Positions 33,820 through 42,673 of a stretch of DNA of 64,000 bases are shown piece by piece; within the stretch, counting starts at the first letter, position 1, and every line of letters starts with the position of its first letter. Source of the stretch: Thalassospira sp. MCCC 1A01428 (GTDB lineage Bacteria > Pseudomonadota > Alphaproteobacteria > Rhodospirillales > Thalassospiraceae); the NCBI RefSeq assembly GCF_002115825.1, contig NZ_JFJZ01000001.1, positions 124,001-188,000 of the forward strand, read 5' to 3'. The position numbers were made by a program, and so were the translations under genes. Under the pieces are notes generated by a model. The model was given only the letters and a program-made list of their open reading frames with translations, made no database searches and had not been told where the DNA came from.

Positions 33820-35299
33820 AGCCGAGCTCCTTCAGGAAACCCATCATCCTGGCTTCGGCTTCATCGCGCTGCTGGCGCAGGGCATTCAGTTTAACGACTT
33901 CTACTGCCACATCGATCTCGTCCTCGTCTTCATCCGTGCTGACATAGCGCGAGATGTTGAGGTTATGGTCGTTGTCGCGGATTTCATCCAAACCCACCAC
34001 ACGGGCGAACCTGTCTTCGTCCTTGAAATCAGTGAACGCATCGGCGAAACGCTTCACATTGGCATCTGAGAGGTGGTTCTGCGCCTTGCCTTCGACGAGT
34101 TCCTGAGATCCATTGATCACCAGAACCTTGCCCTTGCGCTCTGCGGGTTTGTTTTTGCGAATGATCAGGATACAGGCCGGAATACCCGCACCATAAAACA
34201 GGTTCGGTCCCAGTCCGATCACCGCGTCAATCAGGTCGTCTTCCAGAAGTCCTTTGCGGATTTTGCCCTCTGCCCCGCCCCGGAACAGAATGCCGTGCGG
34301 CAGGACCACACCCAACATGCCGTCTTCCTTGAGGCTGGCGAGCATGTGCTGGACAAAGGCCAGGTCGCCATAGGATTTTGGCGGGCAGCCATAGGTATCG
34401 CGCCCGAATTTGTCCCCGGTGGACCAAGTATCATAGCCCCATTCCTTTAGCGAGAATGGCGGGTTGGCCAGCACGCGGTCAAAGGTGCGAATCGCTTTTG
34501 TGCCATCACCCACCAGATGCTTGGGGTCCAGCAGGGTATCGCCGCGTTCGACAAAGGCGTCGTCAATGTCGTGCAGGAACAGGTTCATGGCGCAGATTGC
34601 CCATGTATTGAGATTTTTTTCCTGACCATAGAGCGACAGGGAGCGCGGGTTCTTGCCCTGGCGTTCAAGATGGTGGAAGCATTCCAGCAACATCCCGCCA
34701 GAGCCACAGGTGGGGTCATAAACCGACATGCCTTCATCGGGCTTGAGGCATTCGACAATCAGCCGCACGACCATTTTGGGGGTATAGAACTCGCCGCCTT
34801 TTTTGCCTGCGTCATCGGCAAACTGGGCAATCAGATATTCATAGGCGTTGCCAAGGACATCGGCCTCGACATCGGCATTGCGAAAGCGGTGCTTTTCAAA
34901 GTGCTGAAGCAGGCGTTCAAGGGTGGCGTCGGGGAAGCGTTGCTTGTTGTTAAAATCCACATCCTGAAAAACCCCACGCAGGCGGTGGTTGGCGTCTTCA
35001 ATGGCATGGAAGGCCGCGTTCAGGTGTTCACCAATGTTGGTGGTGTGTTGACGGACATCCTTCCAGAAATGACCTTCGGGGATGTGAAAGCGGTGTTCGT
35101 CGGGGTCGGCGGCCAGTTCCTTGTCGGCATATTGCTCCAGCTTACGCTCGTATTCTTCTTCCCAGACATCGCAAAGACGGCGATAGAACAGAAGACCAAA
35201 GATGTAATGCTTGAAATCACCTGAATCGATGGACCCACGAAGAATGTTCGCTGTCCCCCACAGGTGTGATTCAAGTTCTTGAAGTGTCAACTGAGACAT
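33809..35299 (-). CDS. hsdM: Type I restriction-modification N6-adenine methyltransferase subunit M
   Basis: A 496-aa methyltransferase from ATG 35299, which gives the family N-terminus MSQLTLQELESHLWGTANIL; the open frame upstream lacks support. The N-terminal helical domain is followed by the SAM-binding motif I DPTCGSGGML (about residues 194-203) and the catalytic motif IV NPPF (about 283-286). The C-terminal helix meets HsdS. It methylates adenine in the HsdS target and so protects the host. First gene of the hsdM-hsdS-hsdR-metallopeptidase operon, about 250 bases from tRNA-Gln. Confidence 0.96.
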   Translation of the reverse strand: MSQLTLQELESHLWGTANILRGSIDSGDFKHYIFGLLFYRRLCDVWEEEYERKLEQYADKELAADPDEHRFHIPEGHFWKDVRQHTTNIGEHLNAAFHAIEDANHRLRGVFQDVDFNNKQRFPDATLERLLQHFEKHRFRNADVEADVLGNAYEYLIAQFADDAGKKGGEFYTPKMVVRLIVECLKPDEGMSVYDPTCGSGGMLLECFHHLERQGKNPRSLSLYGQEKNLNTWAICAMNLFLHDIDDAFVERGDTLLDPKHLVGDGTKAIRTFDRVLANPPFSLKEWGYDTWSTGDKFGRDTYGCPPKSYGDLAFVQHMLASLKEDGMLGVVLPHGILFRGGAEGKIRKGLLEDDLIDAVIGLGPNLFYGAGIPACILIIRKNKPAERKGKVLVINGSQELVEGKAQNHLSDANVKRFADAFTDFKDEDRFARVVGLDEIRDNDHNLNISRYVSTDEDEDEIDVAVEVVKLNALRQQRDEAEARMMGFLKELGYDA

Positions 35300-35513
35300 G
35301 AAACCGGTATTTCCCCTGCAACTTGGGCACGTTAAATGTTTGAGAAAGCACCATAACGCAAAGCGATCTTTTGGCAATCTGTCAGCCGCATAAATACCTG
35401 TTTTCGGCCTGGTTAAGGCGCGGGTGGTCCGGGCTTGCCGGGCGTGTCGGATTTATCAGGTTGTCTGGCTTGTTTGCGATCTGCGGGGCCGGAGGCCGTA
35501 TTTCAGGCAAAAG

Positions 35514-35544
35514 AAAACCCCTTCGAGGGCGAACCTCGAAGGGG
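35514..35544 (-). terminator. Rho-independent terminator after tRNA-Gln
   Basis: On the minus strand, CCCCTTCGAGG (35544-35534) pairs with CCTCGAAGGGG (35528-35518), loop of 5, followed by TTTTCTTTT. It lies 7 bases after the tRNA 3' end. The plus strand also has a T-rich tail (TTTGTCTT), so it may act both ways. Confidence 0.9.
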
Positions 35545-35551
35545 TTTGTCT

Positions 35552-35626
35552 TGGCTGGGGCGGTAGGATTCGAACCTACGGTACACGATACCAAAAACCG
35601 ATGCCTTACCACTTGGCCACGCCCCA
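35552..35626 (-). tRNA. tRNA-Gln (anticodon TTG), CCA encoded
   Basis: A 75-nt cloverleaf on the minus strand. Acceptor TGGGGCG pairs with CGCCCCA; D-arm GCCAAGTGGTAAGGC; anticodon loop TTTTGGT with anticodon TTG; five-base variable region; T-arm GTAGG-TTCGAAT-CCTAC; 3' end GCCA. The anticodon stem TCGGT/ATCGT has a G-T pair and a T-T opposition at its top pair, weaker than the usual fully paired stem. Function should be preserved because the loop, T-arm and acceptor are standard. Confidence 0.95.
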
Positions 35627-35767
35627 TCAGCGTGTGTGGCGCGGAAAATAGCGTCCTATTCCGCCAAGTGCAACCCTCTATTTTGATCCTTTTTTGTCAC
35701 AGCGGCATTTTTTTGTTTTTGCGGCGTTTTCAGCGATTTATGGCTGCGCCAATGGCGTGTGTCGGCC

Positions 35768-36661
35768 TTATGTTGCCGTGGTGCCGACAATTTTGCACGC
35801 CTGCACCCACCAATCGGGGTTGGCCCCGGCGATGGTGGTGGCGGCCGTGTCGGCCAGTTGTGCATCGGGGTACAGGCCAAAACAGGTGGCCCCGCTGCCT
35901 GACATGCGGGCGAGCAGGCAGCCATCGGCGCGCGCCAGGGCATCAAGCACGTCGCAAATTTCGGGCAGCAGCGTGACCGCAGGCAGGGTTAAATCATTGC
36001 GGCAATCGCGAAGCGCGGTGGCAAGCGAGGTAACATCGGCAAAGCTGGCGTCGGTGGCCCATGACCCGGCATCGGTAAAGTCGCCATCGCGGGCGGCAAA
36101 AATGGCCGGGGTCGATACGGCCTTGCCAGGATTGACCAGCACCAGCGAAAAGCCGGGCAGGGGCGGCAGGGGTGTTATTTCCTCGCCAATGCCCTGCATC
36201 AAAACCGTGCCGCCGGTTAAGCACACTGGCACATCGGCGCCAAGTGACAGGGCGATATCGGCCAGATCGGCAGGGGGGGCATCAATGCCCCATAGCTTGC
36301 ACAAAACCCGCAAGGCCGCCGCCGCATCCGCCGAGCCACCGCCAATGCCTGATGCCACGGGCAGGTTTTTTTCCAAAATCAGTTCGGCACCCTGCGCAAT
36401 GCCGTATTTTTCCTGCAACAATGTCGCAGCCCGCATGACAAGGTTGTCTTTGGGGCTGCGATCTTCCAGGGCGTCGGCCATGGGGCCGGTAATCGCCAGT
36501 GTCAGGGTGGCGTCATCGCGCAAACGTGCGCGCAGGACATCACCATAATCGGCAAAGCAAACCAGGCTATCAAGGGTATGATAGCCATCCTCGCGTTTGC
36601 CGGTTACATGCAGGAAAAGGTTAATCTTGGCCTGTGCCGGTTCGATCAACTGGGTTTCCAT
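35768..36661 (-). CDS. ispE: 4-diphosphocytidyl-2-C-methyl-D-erythritol kinase (MEP pathway)
   Basis: A 297-aa GHMP kinase. N-terminal AQAKINLFLHVTGKREDGYH (about residues 9-28) is the IspE signature with the catalytic lysine (AKINL), followed by LDSLVCFADYGD. The GHMP ATP loop is PVASGIGGGSADAAAAL (about 105-121), and the C-terminal MSGSGATCFGLY (about 269-280) is motif 3. It phosphorylates CDP-methylerythritol in isoprenoid synthesis. Same strand and immediately downstream of the TPR lipoprotein gene (27 bases), a pairing common in alphaproteobacteria. Confidence 0.96.
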   Translation of the reverse strand: METQLIEPAQAKINLFLHVTGKREDGYHTLDSLVCFADYGDVLRARLRDDATLTLAITGPMADALEDRSPKDNLVMRAATLLQEKYGIAQGAELILEKNLPVASGIGGGSADAAAALRVLCKLWGIDAPPADLADIALSLGADVPVCLTGGTVLMQGIGEEITPLPPLPGFSLVLVNPGKAVSTPAIFAARDGDFTDAGSWATDASFADVTSLATALRDCRNDLTLPAVTLLPEICDVLDALARADGCLLARMSGSGATCFGLYPDAQLADTAATTIAGANPDWWVQACKIVGTTAT

Positions 36662-36687
36662 CGCCCCTGCCCATTTTTACGGGTTAA

Positions 36688-38403
36688 TTAATTGGTTGCC
36701 GACGTGCCGGTTGCCGGTTTTTTACCGTTCAGCTTTTCCATGACGTCTTTGCGCAGTTCCGGTGTCGGCTCAAACGATAACGCCCGACGCCATTGAAATT
36801 CGGCTTCGTGGAGGCGGCCAATCTGATAATAGGCATCGCCTAAATGGTCATTTACCGTCGGATCATCGGGGATCAGCGATACCGCATGTTCAAGTTCGGC
36901 AACGGCGGCATCATATTGGCCAAGTTTGTAATAGACCCAGCCCAGACTATCGACAATAAAGCCGTCATCGGGCTTAAGTTCGATGGCGCGTTTGAGCATT
37001 TCCTGCGCCTTGTCAAAATGCATCCCCATATCAACCCAGCTATACCCCAGATAATTCAGGACATAGGGCTGGTCAGGTTCCATTTCGAGGGCAAGAAGGA
37101 AGTCCTGCTCGGCCTTGGGCCACTGGCCGTCTTGCTCGTAGGCGATACCGCGGCGATACAGCAACCGCCAGCCGACATTTTGGGCGCCACCCAAACGGTT
37201 AATCGCGTCGCTATAGGCATCGGCAGATTGGCCGAATTTTTTGGTTGCGCGTAAAACATCGCCCAGCTGAATCAGCGCATCGGCGCGATCCCGGCGTTCG
37301 TTAACCATTTTGCGCAAAATCGCAATGGCTTCGTCGTTTTGGTCAATTTCGGTCAGGCTGGAGGCTTCGCGCAAACGCGCGTTCCAGCTATGCGGGGAAT
37401 CCAGCGGGATGGATTTATAAATCGCAATCGCTTCGGGCCAGCGTTTTTGAATTTCCATTACCTCGCCAACCAGCAATTTGGTTACCGCATCGCCCGGGCG
37501 TAACGACAGCGAATAGCGCGCCATCAACAATGCCGGATCCACAGCGTTTTCCTGGCTTAGCAAGGTCGCGATATCGAGATATCCTTCGGCCAGCCCCGAT
37601 GCCGGTGTTAACGCGGTGCTGATCGGCGGTTCGCCCTTTTTTAAGCGTTCAAGATGATAGGGCATCGCCAGCGATTGCGGATGGCGGTCCATATAGCTTT
37701 GATAAAGCAGTTCGGCCTTTTGGGTTTGGCCCTTGCGTTCGTAAATCGCACCCAATGCCTCGGCGGCACGCAGTGGTGCGTCGGCCGGGTCGCCATAGGC
37801 GCTGGCAAGGGCGCGTTCGGCCCCGTTCAAATCACCAAAATAATCCAGCACCAGGCCACGATGATATTCTGATAGCGGGGCAAGGGTGCCGTTGCCCTGC
37901 AAATGGTCCAGGGCGGCAAGGGCATCGGCCTTGCGGTCTAGCGCGGTAAACAGCCATGCCCGGGCAAGCGGCCGGATCAACGAGTTCAAACCGCGATCGG
38001 GCAGGGTATTTATGGTTTTAAGGGCAGCTTCGTAATTTTCGTTGCGAATATCGGCATCCACCACGGCCAGAACAGCAAACAGGTCCTGGGGTTGATCAAT
38101 GATCAGCTGGCGGGCGATGGTTTCGGTGTCGGAAATGCGGCCATCCGATATCAGGGCTAAAAAAGCCCGGCGGCGCAGATCGTCATTGTCAGGTTCAAGT
38201 TGCTGGGCGCGGAGCAAATATTGCGCGGCCTGATCGGTGGCATTGTTGCTTTGCGCCACTTTGCCTGCCAGATAATTGCCAGCGAAACCGTCGCTTTGCG
38301 GATAATCGAACGGCTGGTTAAGGGCATTTTGACCGACTGTGCCACAGGCAGAAAGGGCAAGGGCCGTTACCGGGACCAGAAGATGTAACAGATTGCGCTT
38401 CAA
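36688..38403 (-). CDS. TPR-repeat lipoprotein
   Basis: A 571-aa protein starting at TTG 38403, with AGGAAAA 6 bases upstream; no suitable ATG exists. The signal peptide ends in a lipobox LSAC (about residues 17-20), so it is probably lipidated and held to the outer membrane facing the periplasm. At least ten tetratricopeptide repeats follow; the clearest are LNYLGYSWVDMGMHFDKAQE (about 450-469), VDSLGWVYYKLGQYDAAVAE (about 486-505) and VNDHLGDAYYQIGRLHEAEF (about 520-539). It probably scaffolds envelope proteins; no partner can be named. Confidence 0.9.
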   Translation of the reverse strand: MKRNLLHLLVPVTALALSACGTVGQNALNQPFDYPQSDGFAGNYLAGKVAQSNNATDQAAQYLLRAQQLEPDNDDLRRRAFLALISDGRISDTETIARQLIIDQPQDLFAVLAVVDADIRNENYEAALKTINTLPDRGLNSLIRPLARAWLFTALDRKADALAALDHLQGNGTLAPLSEYHRGLVLDYFGDLNGAERALASAYGDPADAPLRAAEALGAIYERKGQTQKAELLYQSYMDRHPQSLAMPYHLERLKKGEPPISTALTPASGLAEGYLDIATLLSQENAVDPALLMARYSLSLRPGDAVTKLLVGEVMEIQKRWPEAIAIYKSIPLDSPHSWNARLREASSLTEIDQNDEAIAILRKMVNERRDRADALIQLGDVLRATKKFGQSADAYSDAINRLGGAQNVGWRLLYRRGIAYEQDGQWPKAEQDFLLALEMEPDQPYVLNYLGYSWVDMGMHFDKAQEMLKRAIELKPDDGFIVDSLGWVYYKLGQYDAAVAELEHAVSLIPDDPTVNDHLGDAYYQIGRLHEAEFQWRRALSFEPTPELRKDVMEKLNGKKPATGTSATN

Positions 38404-38635
38404 GAATTTTTCCTGCGTTTCGTTTTTGGTCGCGGTGTAAAACCGTATTGATCAAACGGCAAGTCTCATCCGTTCGAGGGCATTTCGATACCCTACCTAT
38501 TCGGCCAATATAAGGCAAAGCATTTGCCCGGTTTGGGGGCGGCATTTCATCACATCACCGCGATCCCGTGCGATCTTGCGCGATCAGGCCTGCGCAACCG
38601 GGCAATATTTTGTGCGATAAGGGTGAATTGGACGC

Positions 38636-39259
38636 CTAGCAATAAAGGGCCGGTTGGGTCGGAACATTAAGCTGTGGTTTGATAATGTCAGACGCGGCCT
38701 TCACGAAGGTCGATTTCTGCCCGCTGGGGGCGACATATTCCAGAATTGTCAGGGCCTGTTCAAGGCCAAGGGCGCGCGCAATAACCCAGCCCGCCAGATA
38801 TTGCGATGACAGGCAGCCACCGCTGGTAACGATATTGCCCTGGGCGATGAGGGGTTTGTCCTCAACCAGGCAGCCGGTTTTTGCCAGAAGCGGGCGGGTT
38901 TTGGCATCGGTGGTGGCGGTGGCGGGCAAAATACCCAGGCGGTGCAAAAACAGGGCCCCGGAACATTGCGCGCCAATTAACTGCCGGGCCGGGTCCAGCG
39001 CAAACTGGCTGATCAGGTCGGCATCATCAATATGGTCGCGGGTGCGTGTGCCACTGCCAAACAAAACAACATCGGCATCATTGGCAAAAGAAAGCGATTG
39101 TTGTGCCGTGACTGTAACCCCGTTCATCGAGGTAACGGATTTTTCCGGCGATGTGATTTGCACCGACCAGCCATCGGCCTTGACCCGCCCCAGAATGGAC
39201 AGGGCGACAAAGCTGTCGATTTCGTTGAAACCATCCAGTGTCACAATCGCAATTTTCAT
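38636..39259 (-). CDS. DJ-1/PfpI-family protein
   Basis: A 207-aa class I glutamine-amidotransferase-like protein from ATG 39259; the longer frame adds 18 unlikely residues. It starts MKIAIVTLDGFNEIDSF, typical of the family. The nucleophile cysteine is Cys99 in LIGAQCSGALFLH, with GGCLSSQYLAG (about 151-161) completing the pocket. Relatives include isonitrile hydratases and transcription-regulator-associated domains; the exact reaction is unknown. It stands alone between the TPR lipoprotein and ETF-QO genes. Confidence 0.85.
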   Translation of the reverse strand: MKIAIVTLDGFNEIDSFVALSILGRVKADGWSVQITSPEKSVTSMNGVTVTAQQSLSFANDADVVLFGSGTRTRDHIDDADLISQFALDPARQLIGAQCSGALFLHRLGILPATATTDAKTRPLLAKTGCLVEDKPLIAQGNIVTSGGCLSSQYLAGWVIARALGLEQALTILEYVAPSGQKSTFVKAASDIIKPQLNVPTQPALYC

Positions 39260-39463
39260 CTGACATTCCACCGCACAACCAAAAGGGCGGCTATTGAACG
39301 CGCAGCACGGCATTCAAACAAGGAAAAAGACAAAAAACCGTGTGAATTTTGAAATTTTACCGGGCAAATCAGCCCCGACAAGGCAACAGGCCGCCATGAT
39401 GGGGATCATGGCGGCCTGAACAGTCCTGGCCAGCATATAACACGCCGTTATATATCAGGCTGG

Positions 39464-41101
39464 TTACATATTGGGGTAGTTTGGGCCACCGCCGCCCTGC
39501 GGCACCACCCAGACAATGTTTTGTGTCGGGTCCTTGATGTCGCAGGTTTTGCAATGAACGCAGTTTTGCGCATTGATTTGCAGGCGTTGGCCGCCTTTTT
39601 CCTCGTCGGCAACAAATTCATAAACCCCTGCCGGGCAATAGCGGGCTTCCGGCCCGGCATATTTGGCAAGGTTCACGTCCACCGGCACGCTGGCGTCCTT
39701 TAAGGTCAGATGCACCGGCTGGTCTTCTTCATGGTTGGTATTGGATAAAAACACCGAAGAAAGCCGGTCAAAGCTGATTTTGCCATCGGGTTTGGGGTAG
39801 GTGATTTTGGGCATGTCGGCCGCCGGTTTCAGGCAGGTATGATCGGCATGGTTTTTAAAGGTCCACGGGGCCTTGCCGCCAAAAATATAGGTATCAACCG
39901 CGCTATACGCCATGCCGCCCCAAAACCCCCATTTGGCAAAGCTGGGGCGAATGTTGCGAACTTTATAAAGTTCGGGATAGATCCAGCTGTTTTCAACGGC
40001 GGTCGGATAAGCATCAAGCACCGGAGAAGGTGCGTCGCTGATCAGTTGGTCAAAGGCGGCTTCGGCGGCGAGCATGCCGGTTTTCATTGCCGTGTGTGAC
40101 CCTTTGATTTTGGGCACATTCATAAAGCCTGCCGAACAGCCGATGATGCAGCCACCGGGAAAGACCAGATCGGGCAGGGATTGAAACCCGCCTTCGTTAA
40201 GGGCGCGCGCGCCATATGAAATGCGACGGCCATTTTCAAAAATCTTGCGAATTTCCGGATGGGTTTTAAACCGCTGAAATTCCTCGAACGGGCTAAGATG
40301 CGGGTTTTCGTAATCCAGCCCAATTACGAATCCGACCGATACCTGGTTGTTATCAAGATGGTACAGGAACGATCCGCCATAGGTTTTTGAATCCAGCGGC
40401 CAGCCGACAGTATGCTGGATTTTGCCTTCTTCATGAACGGCCGGGTCCACTTCCCACAATTCCTTGATGCCAATGCCATAGGTTTGCGGATCGGATTTTT
40501 CGCGCAGATCGAACTTTTTAATCAGCAGTTCGGACAACGACCCCCGGCAGCCTTCGGCAAAGAAGGTGTATTTGGCGTGCAGTTCCATGCCCGGTTCGTA
40601 ATTCGGGCCCTGGCTGCCATCGCGTAAAATGCCCATATCGCCCGTGGCAATGCCGCGCACAGAACCGGCATCATCAAACAGAACTTCGGCGGCGGCAAAA
40701 CCGGGGTAAACTTCAATCCCCATGGCTTCGGCCTGTTCACCCAGCCAGCGGCACACATTGCCCAGGCTGACAATATAGTTGCCCTTATTGTGCATTTGCG
40801 GCGGGGTCGGCAACTGTCTGGCGCCGGTTTCGCTTAACATCAGGAACTGGTCTGTGGTGGCGGGCACATTTAAGGGTGCGCCGCGTTCCTGCCAGTCGGG
40901 GAAAAGTTCATTCAGGGCGCGTGGTTCTACCACCGCGCCGGACAAGGTATGCGCGCCAACTTCGGAGCCTTTTTCCACCACGCAAACCGTGATTTCCTTT
41001 TCCTGCTCCTGGGCGAGTTGCATCAGGCGGATGGCAGCTGCGAGGCCAGATACGCCTGCGCCAACGACCACCACGTCAAATTCCATGGATTCCCGTTCCA
41101 T
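39464..41101 (-). CDS. Electron transfer flavoprotein-ubiquinone oxidoreductase
   Basis: A 545-aa protein of normal family length. The N-terminal FAD site is [19 protein letters not shown] (about residues 8-26). The mid-region ubiquinone/membrane segment includes [20 protein letters not shown] (about 318-337). The C-terminal 4Fe-4S domain has CPAGVYEF, then [19 protein letters not shown], giving four cysteines. It passes electrons from ETF (fatty-acid and amino-acid oxidation) to ubiquinone at the inner membrane. GGAGAGAGA precedes the ATG at 41101. Divergent from the uracil-DNA glycosylase gene. Confidence 0.96.
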   Translation of the reverse strand: MERESMEFDVVVVGAGVSGLAAAIRLMQLAQEQEKEITVCVVEKGSEVGAHTLSGAVVEPRALNELFPDWQERGAPLNVPATTDQFLMLSETGARQLPTPPQMHNKGNYIVSLGNVCRWLGEQAEAMGIEVYPGFAAAEVLFDDAGSVRGIATGDMGILRDGSQGPNYEPGMELHAKYTFFAEGCRGSLSELLIKKFDLREKSDPQTYGIGIKELWEVDPAVHEEGKIQHTVGWPLDSKTYGGSFLYHLDNNQVSVGFVIGLDYENPHLSPFEEFQRFKTHPEIRKIFENGRRISYGARALNEGGFQSLPDLVFPGGCIIGCSAGFMNVPKIKGSHTAMKTGMLAAEAAFDQLISDAPSPVLDAYPTAVENSWIYPELYKVRNIRPSFAKWGFWGGMAYSAVDTYIFGGKAPWTFKNHADHTCLKPAADMPKITYPKPDGKISFDRLSSVFLSNTNHEEDQPVHLTLKDASVPVDVNLAKYAGPEARYCPAGVYEFVADEEKGGQRLQINAQNCVHCKTCDIKDPTQNIVWVVPQGGGGPNYPNM

Positions 41102-41334
41102 CTCGTCTCTCTCCTTTGTCGCAGGTTGGCTTTAATGCCTTTTGTGCTGCGGCTTTTTCGTCACGATCAGGGTCTCGCCCAAGCCCCGAGTTTCATCCTG
41201 GTGTTAATCGGTAAAGCTATACCGATTTGACGCCTGTTTGTATATGGCACAAGTGGCGTAAAATCGTTAAAGTCATTCCGAGTGACGCAACCTGTTTTAC
41301 AGGCTGCACTGCAACATACGCCTTATTTGTGTAG

Positions 41335-42252
41335 ATGAGCAAACCAATAACAAATTTTGATGTAAATAGCCTGGATGCCCTGCAAGCCCTGATCTGGCAA
41401 TATGAAATGGGCGTAGACGAAGCCATTGCCGACGAGCCGTTGGACCGGTTTCGGGCGTCTGAAAGCCTGTCGCGGCAGGCAACGGCCCCGCAAACCGCAC
41501 CAGGCGGGCGGGGCACCTTTGGTATGAAGGGGGGCAATGCCGCGCGGGCAGGTGCGCCCGGCGGCGGCGGTGCGACTCCGGGTGGTGGAGGGGCGATGCC
41601 GCCTGCGGCCATTGGCGGTTTTGTTCTATCCGATGCGCCACAGGAAGCGCGCATTTCGGCGCAAAAGGCCGCGTCTGACGCCACCACTCTGGAAGAATTA
41701 CAGGCGGCTTTACTGGCATTCGAGGGCTGTGCGCTTAAAAAATCGGCCAGCAATACCGTTTTTGGCAGCGGCGCGGCGGATGCTGAAATCATGCTGGTGG
41801 GCGAGGCCCCTGATGCTGATGAAGACCGGCAGGGCATTCCTTTTGCCGGGGCTGCGGGAAAGTTGCTTGATGCCATGTTGCGGTCGATCGGTCTGTCGCG
41901 CGAAACGGCATATCTGACCAATATTTTACCGTGGCGACCACCGGGAAACCGCCAGCCTACCGCCGATGAACTGATGGTTTGTGAACCCTTTGTGCGCCGT
42001 CATATTGAAATCATTGGCCCTCGTATTGTCGTATGTCTGGGGGGCAGTGCTGCCAAAATTTTGATGGAACAGGATAAAGGCATTACCCGGTTGCGCGGAA
42101 ACTGGCATGAAATGTCGTTTTCCGATTCGCTTCAGGCGGACGTAACAGCAATGTTCCATCCATCCTATTTGTTAAAAACACCCGAACAAAAAAGGATCGC
42201 GTGGCAGGATTTGCGCGGGATCGTTAAAAAATGGCGTTCGGCTTCTAGCTGA
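41335..42252 (+). CDS. Family 4 (iron-sulfur) uracil-DNA glycosylase
   Basis: A 305-aa protein whose conserved domain begins near residue 118, after a Gly/Pro/Ala-rich linker (about 57-92). Motif A is GEAPDADEDRQGIPF (156-170), where family 4 normally has GEAPG; the glycine is Asp here. LTNILPWRPPGNRQPTADE (about 195-213) and the uracil-pocket HPSYLL near the C-terminus are standard. Cysteines for the 4Fe-4S cluster are seen in EGCAL, MVCEPF and VVCLGG; the fourth is not in its usual CxxC place. It removes uracil from DNA, starting base-excision repair. No clear ribosome-binding site precedes ATG 41335. Confidence 0.9.
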   Translation: MSKPITNFDVNSLDALQALIWQYEMGVDEAIADEPLDRFRASESLSRQATAPQTAPGGRGTFGMKGGNAARAGAPGGGGATPGGGGAMPPAAIGGFVLSDAPQEARISAQKAASDATTLEELQAALLAFEGCALKKSASNTVFGSGAADAEIMLVGEAPDADEDRQGIPFAGAAGKLLDAMLRSIGLSRETAYLTNILPWRPPGNRQPTADELMVCEPFVRRHIEIIGPRIVVCLGGSAAKILMEQDKGITRLRGNWHEMSFSDSLQADVTAMFHPSYLLKTPEQKRIAWQDLRGIVKKWRSASS

Positions 42253-42673
42253 TGCCCGTGCGGTTATGCGCTGTTGCCGCGGTATTTTGTGACTATTTTG
42301 CAAATACCGGGTGGGGTGTTTAACGATTTTTGCCTGCGCTGTTGTGCCGGTTCATCTTAAAACAGCGCGCATTTCCTTTGCCGGTTCTGGCGGGCAAGTG
42401 CGGCGGGTTTTGTGATGGTGACGGGGATGGTTAGGCGGAAATTTGAAATTATTTTTGGAAAATAACCAGAATTTCCGCCAGTTTCTGCGTGGACAGGGCA
42501 GATATGCATTTGGGGCCGGGCGGTGGGCAACTTCCTGATTACAGGATAAAAATGCTTCGTTGAGGGGCGAATTGCTGGTATATATGCCAGCTCAAAGACG
42601 GGGAATCCGCTTACACAGGTTGCGACGACAAACTGCTTCGGGTTAGAAAAACCGCGTTTACACCGGGGTCTGT
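42253..42673. other. Gap with a large nested hairpin, between UDG and lytic transglycosylase
   Basis: About 420 bases without a credible gene. At 42434-42479 an outer stem GGCGGAAATT/AATTTCCGCC (10 bp) encloses an inner TTATTTT/AAAATAA stem (7 bp) with a 3-nt loop, giving a 46-nt two-part hairpin. The rest should contain the promoter of the downstream transglycosylase gene, but no clear boxes are seen. Confidence 0.5.

Noticed and set aside
28274-35626. tRNA-Gln attachment site flanking a mobile island
   Set aside because: I looked for a copy of the tRNA 3' end in 28274-28795 and saw none, and there is no integrase gene. The location is suggestive only.
36000-36548. Plus-strand frame opposite ispE
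   Set aside because: Shadow of the kinase gene; alanine- and serine-rich, no motif.
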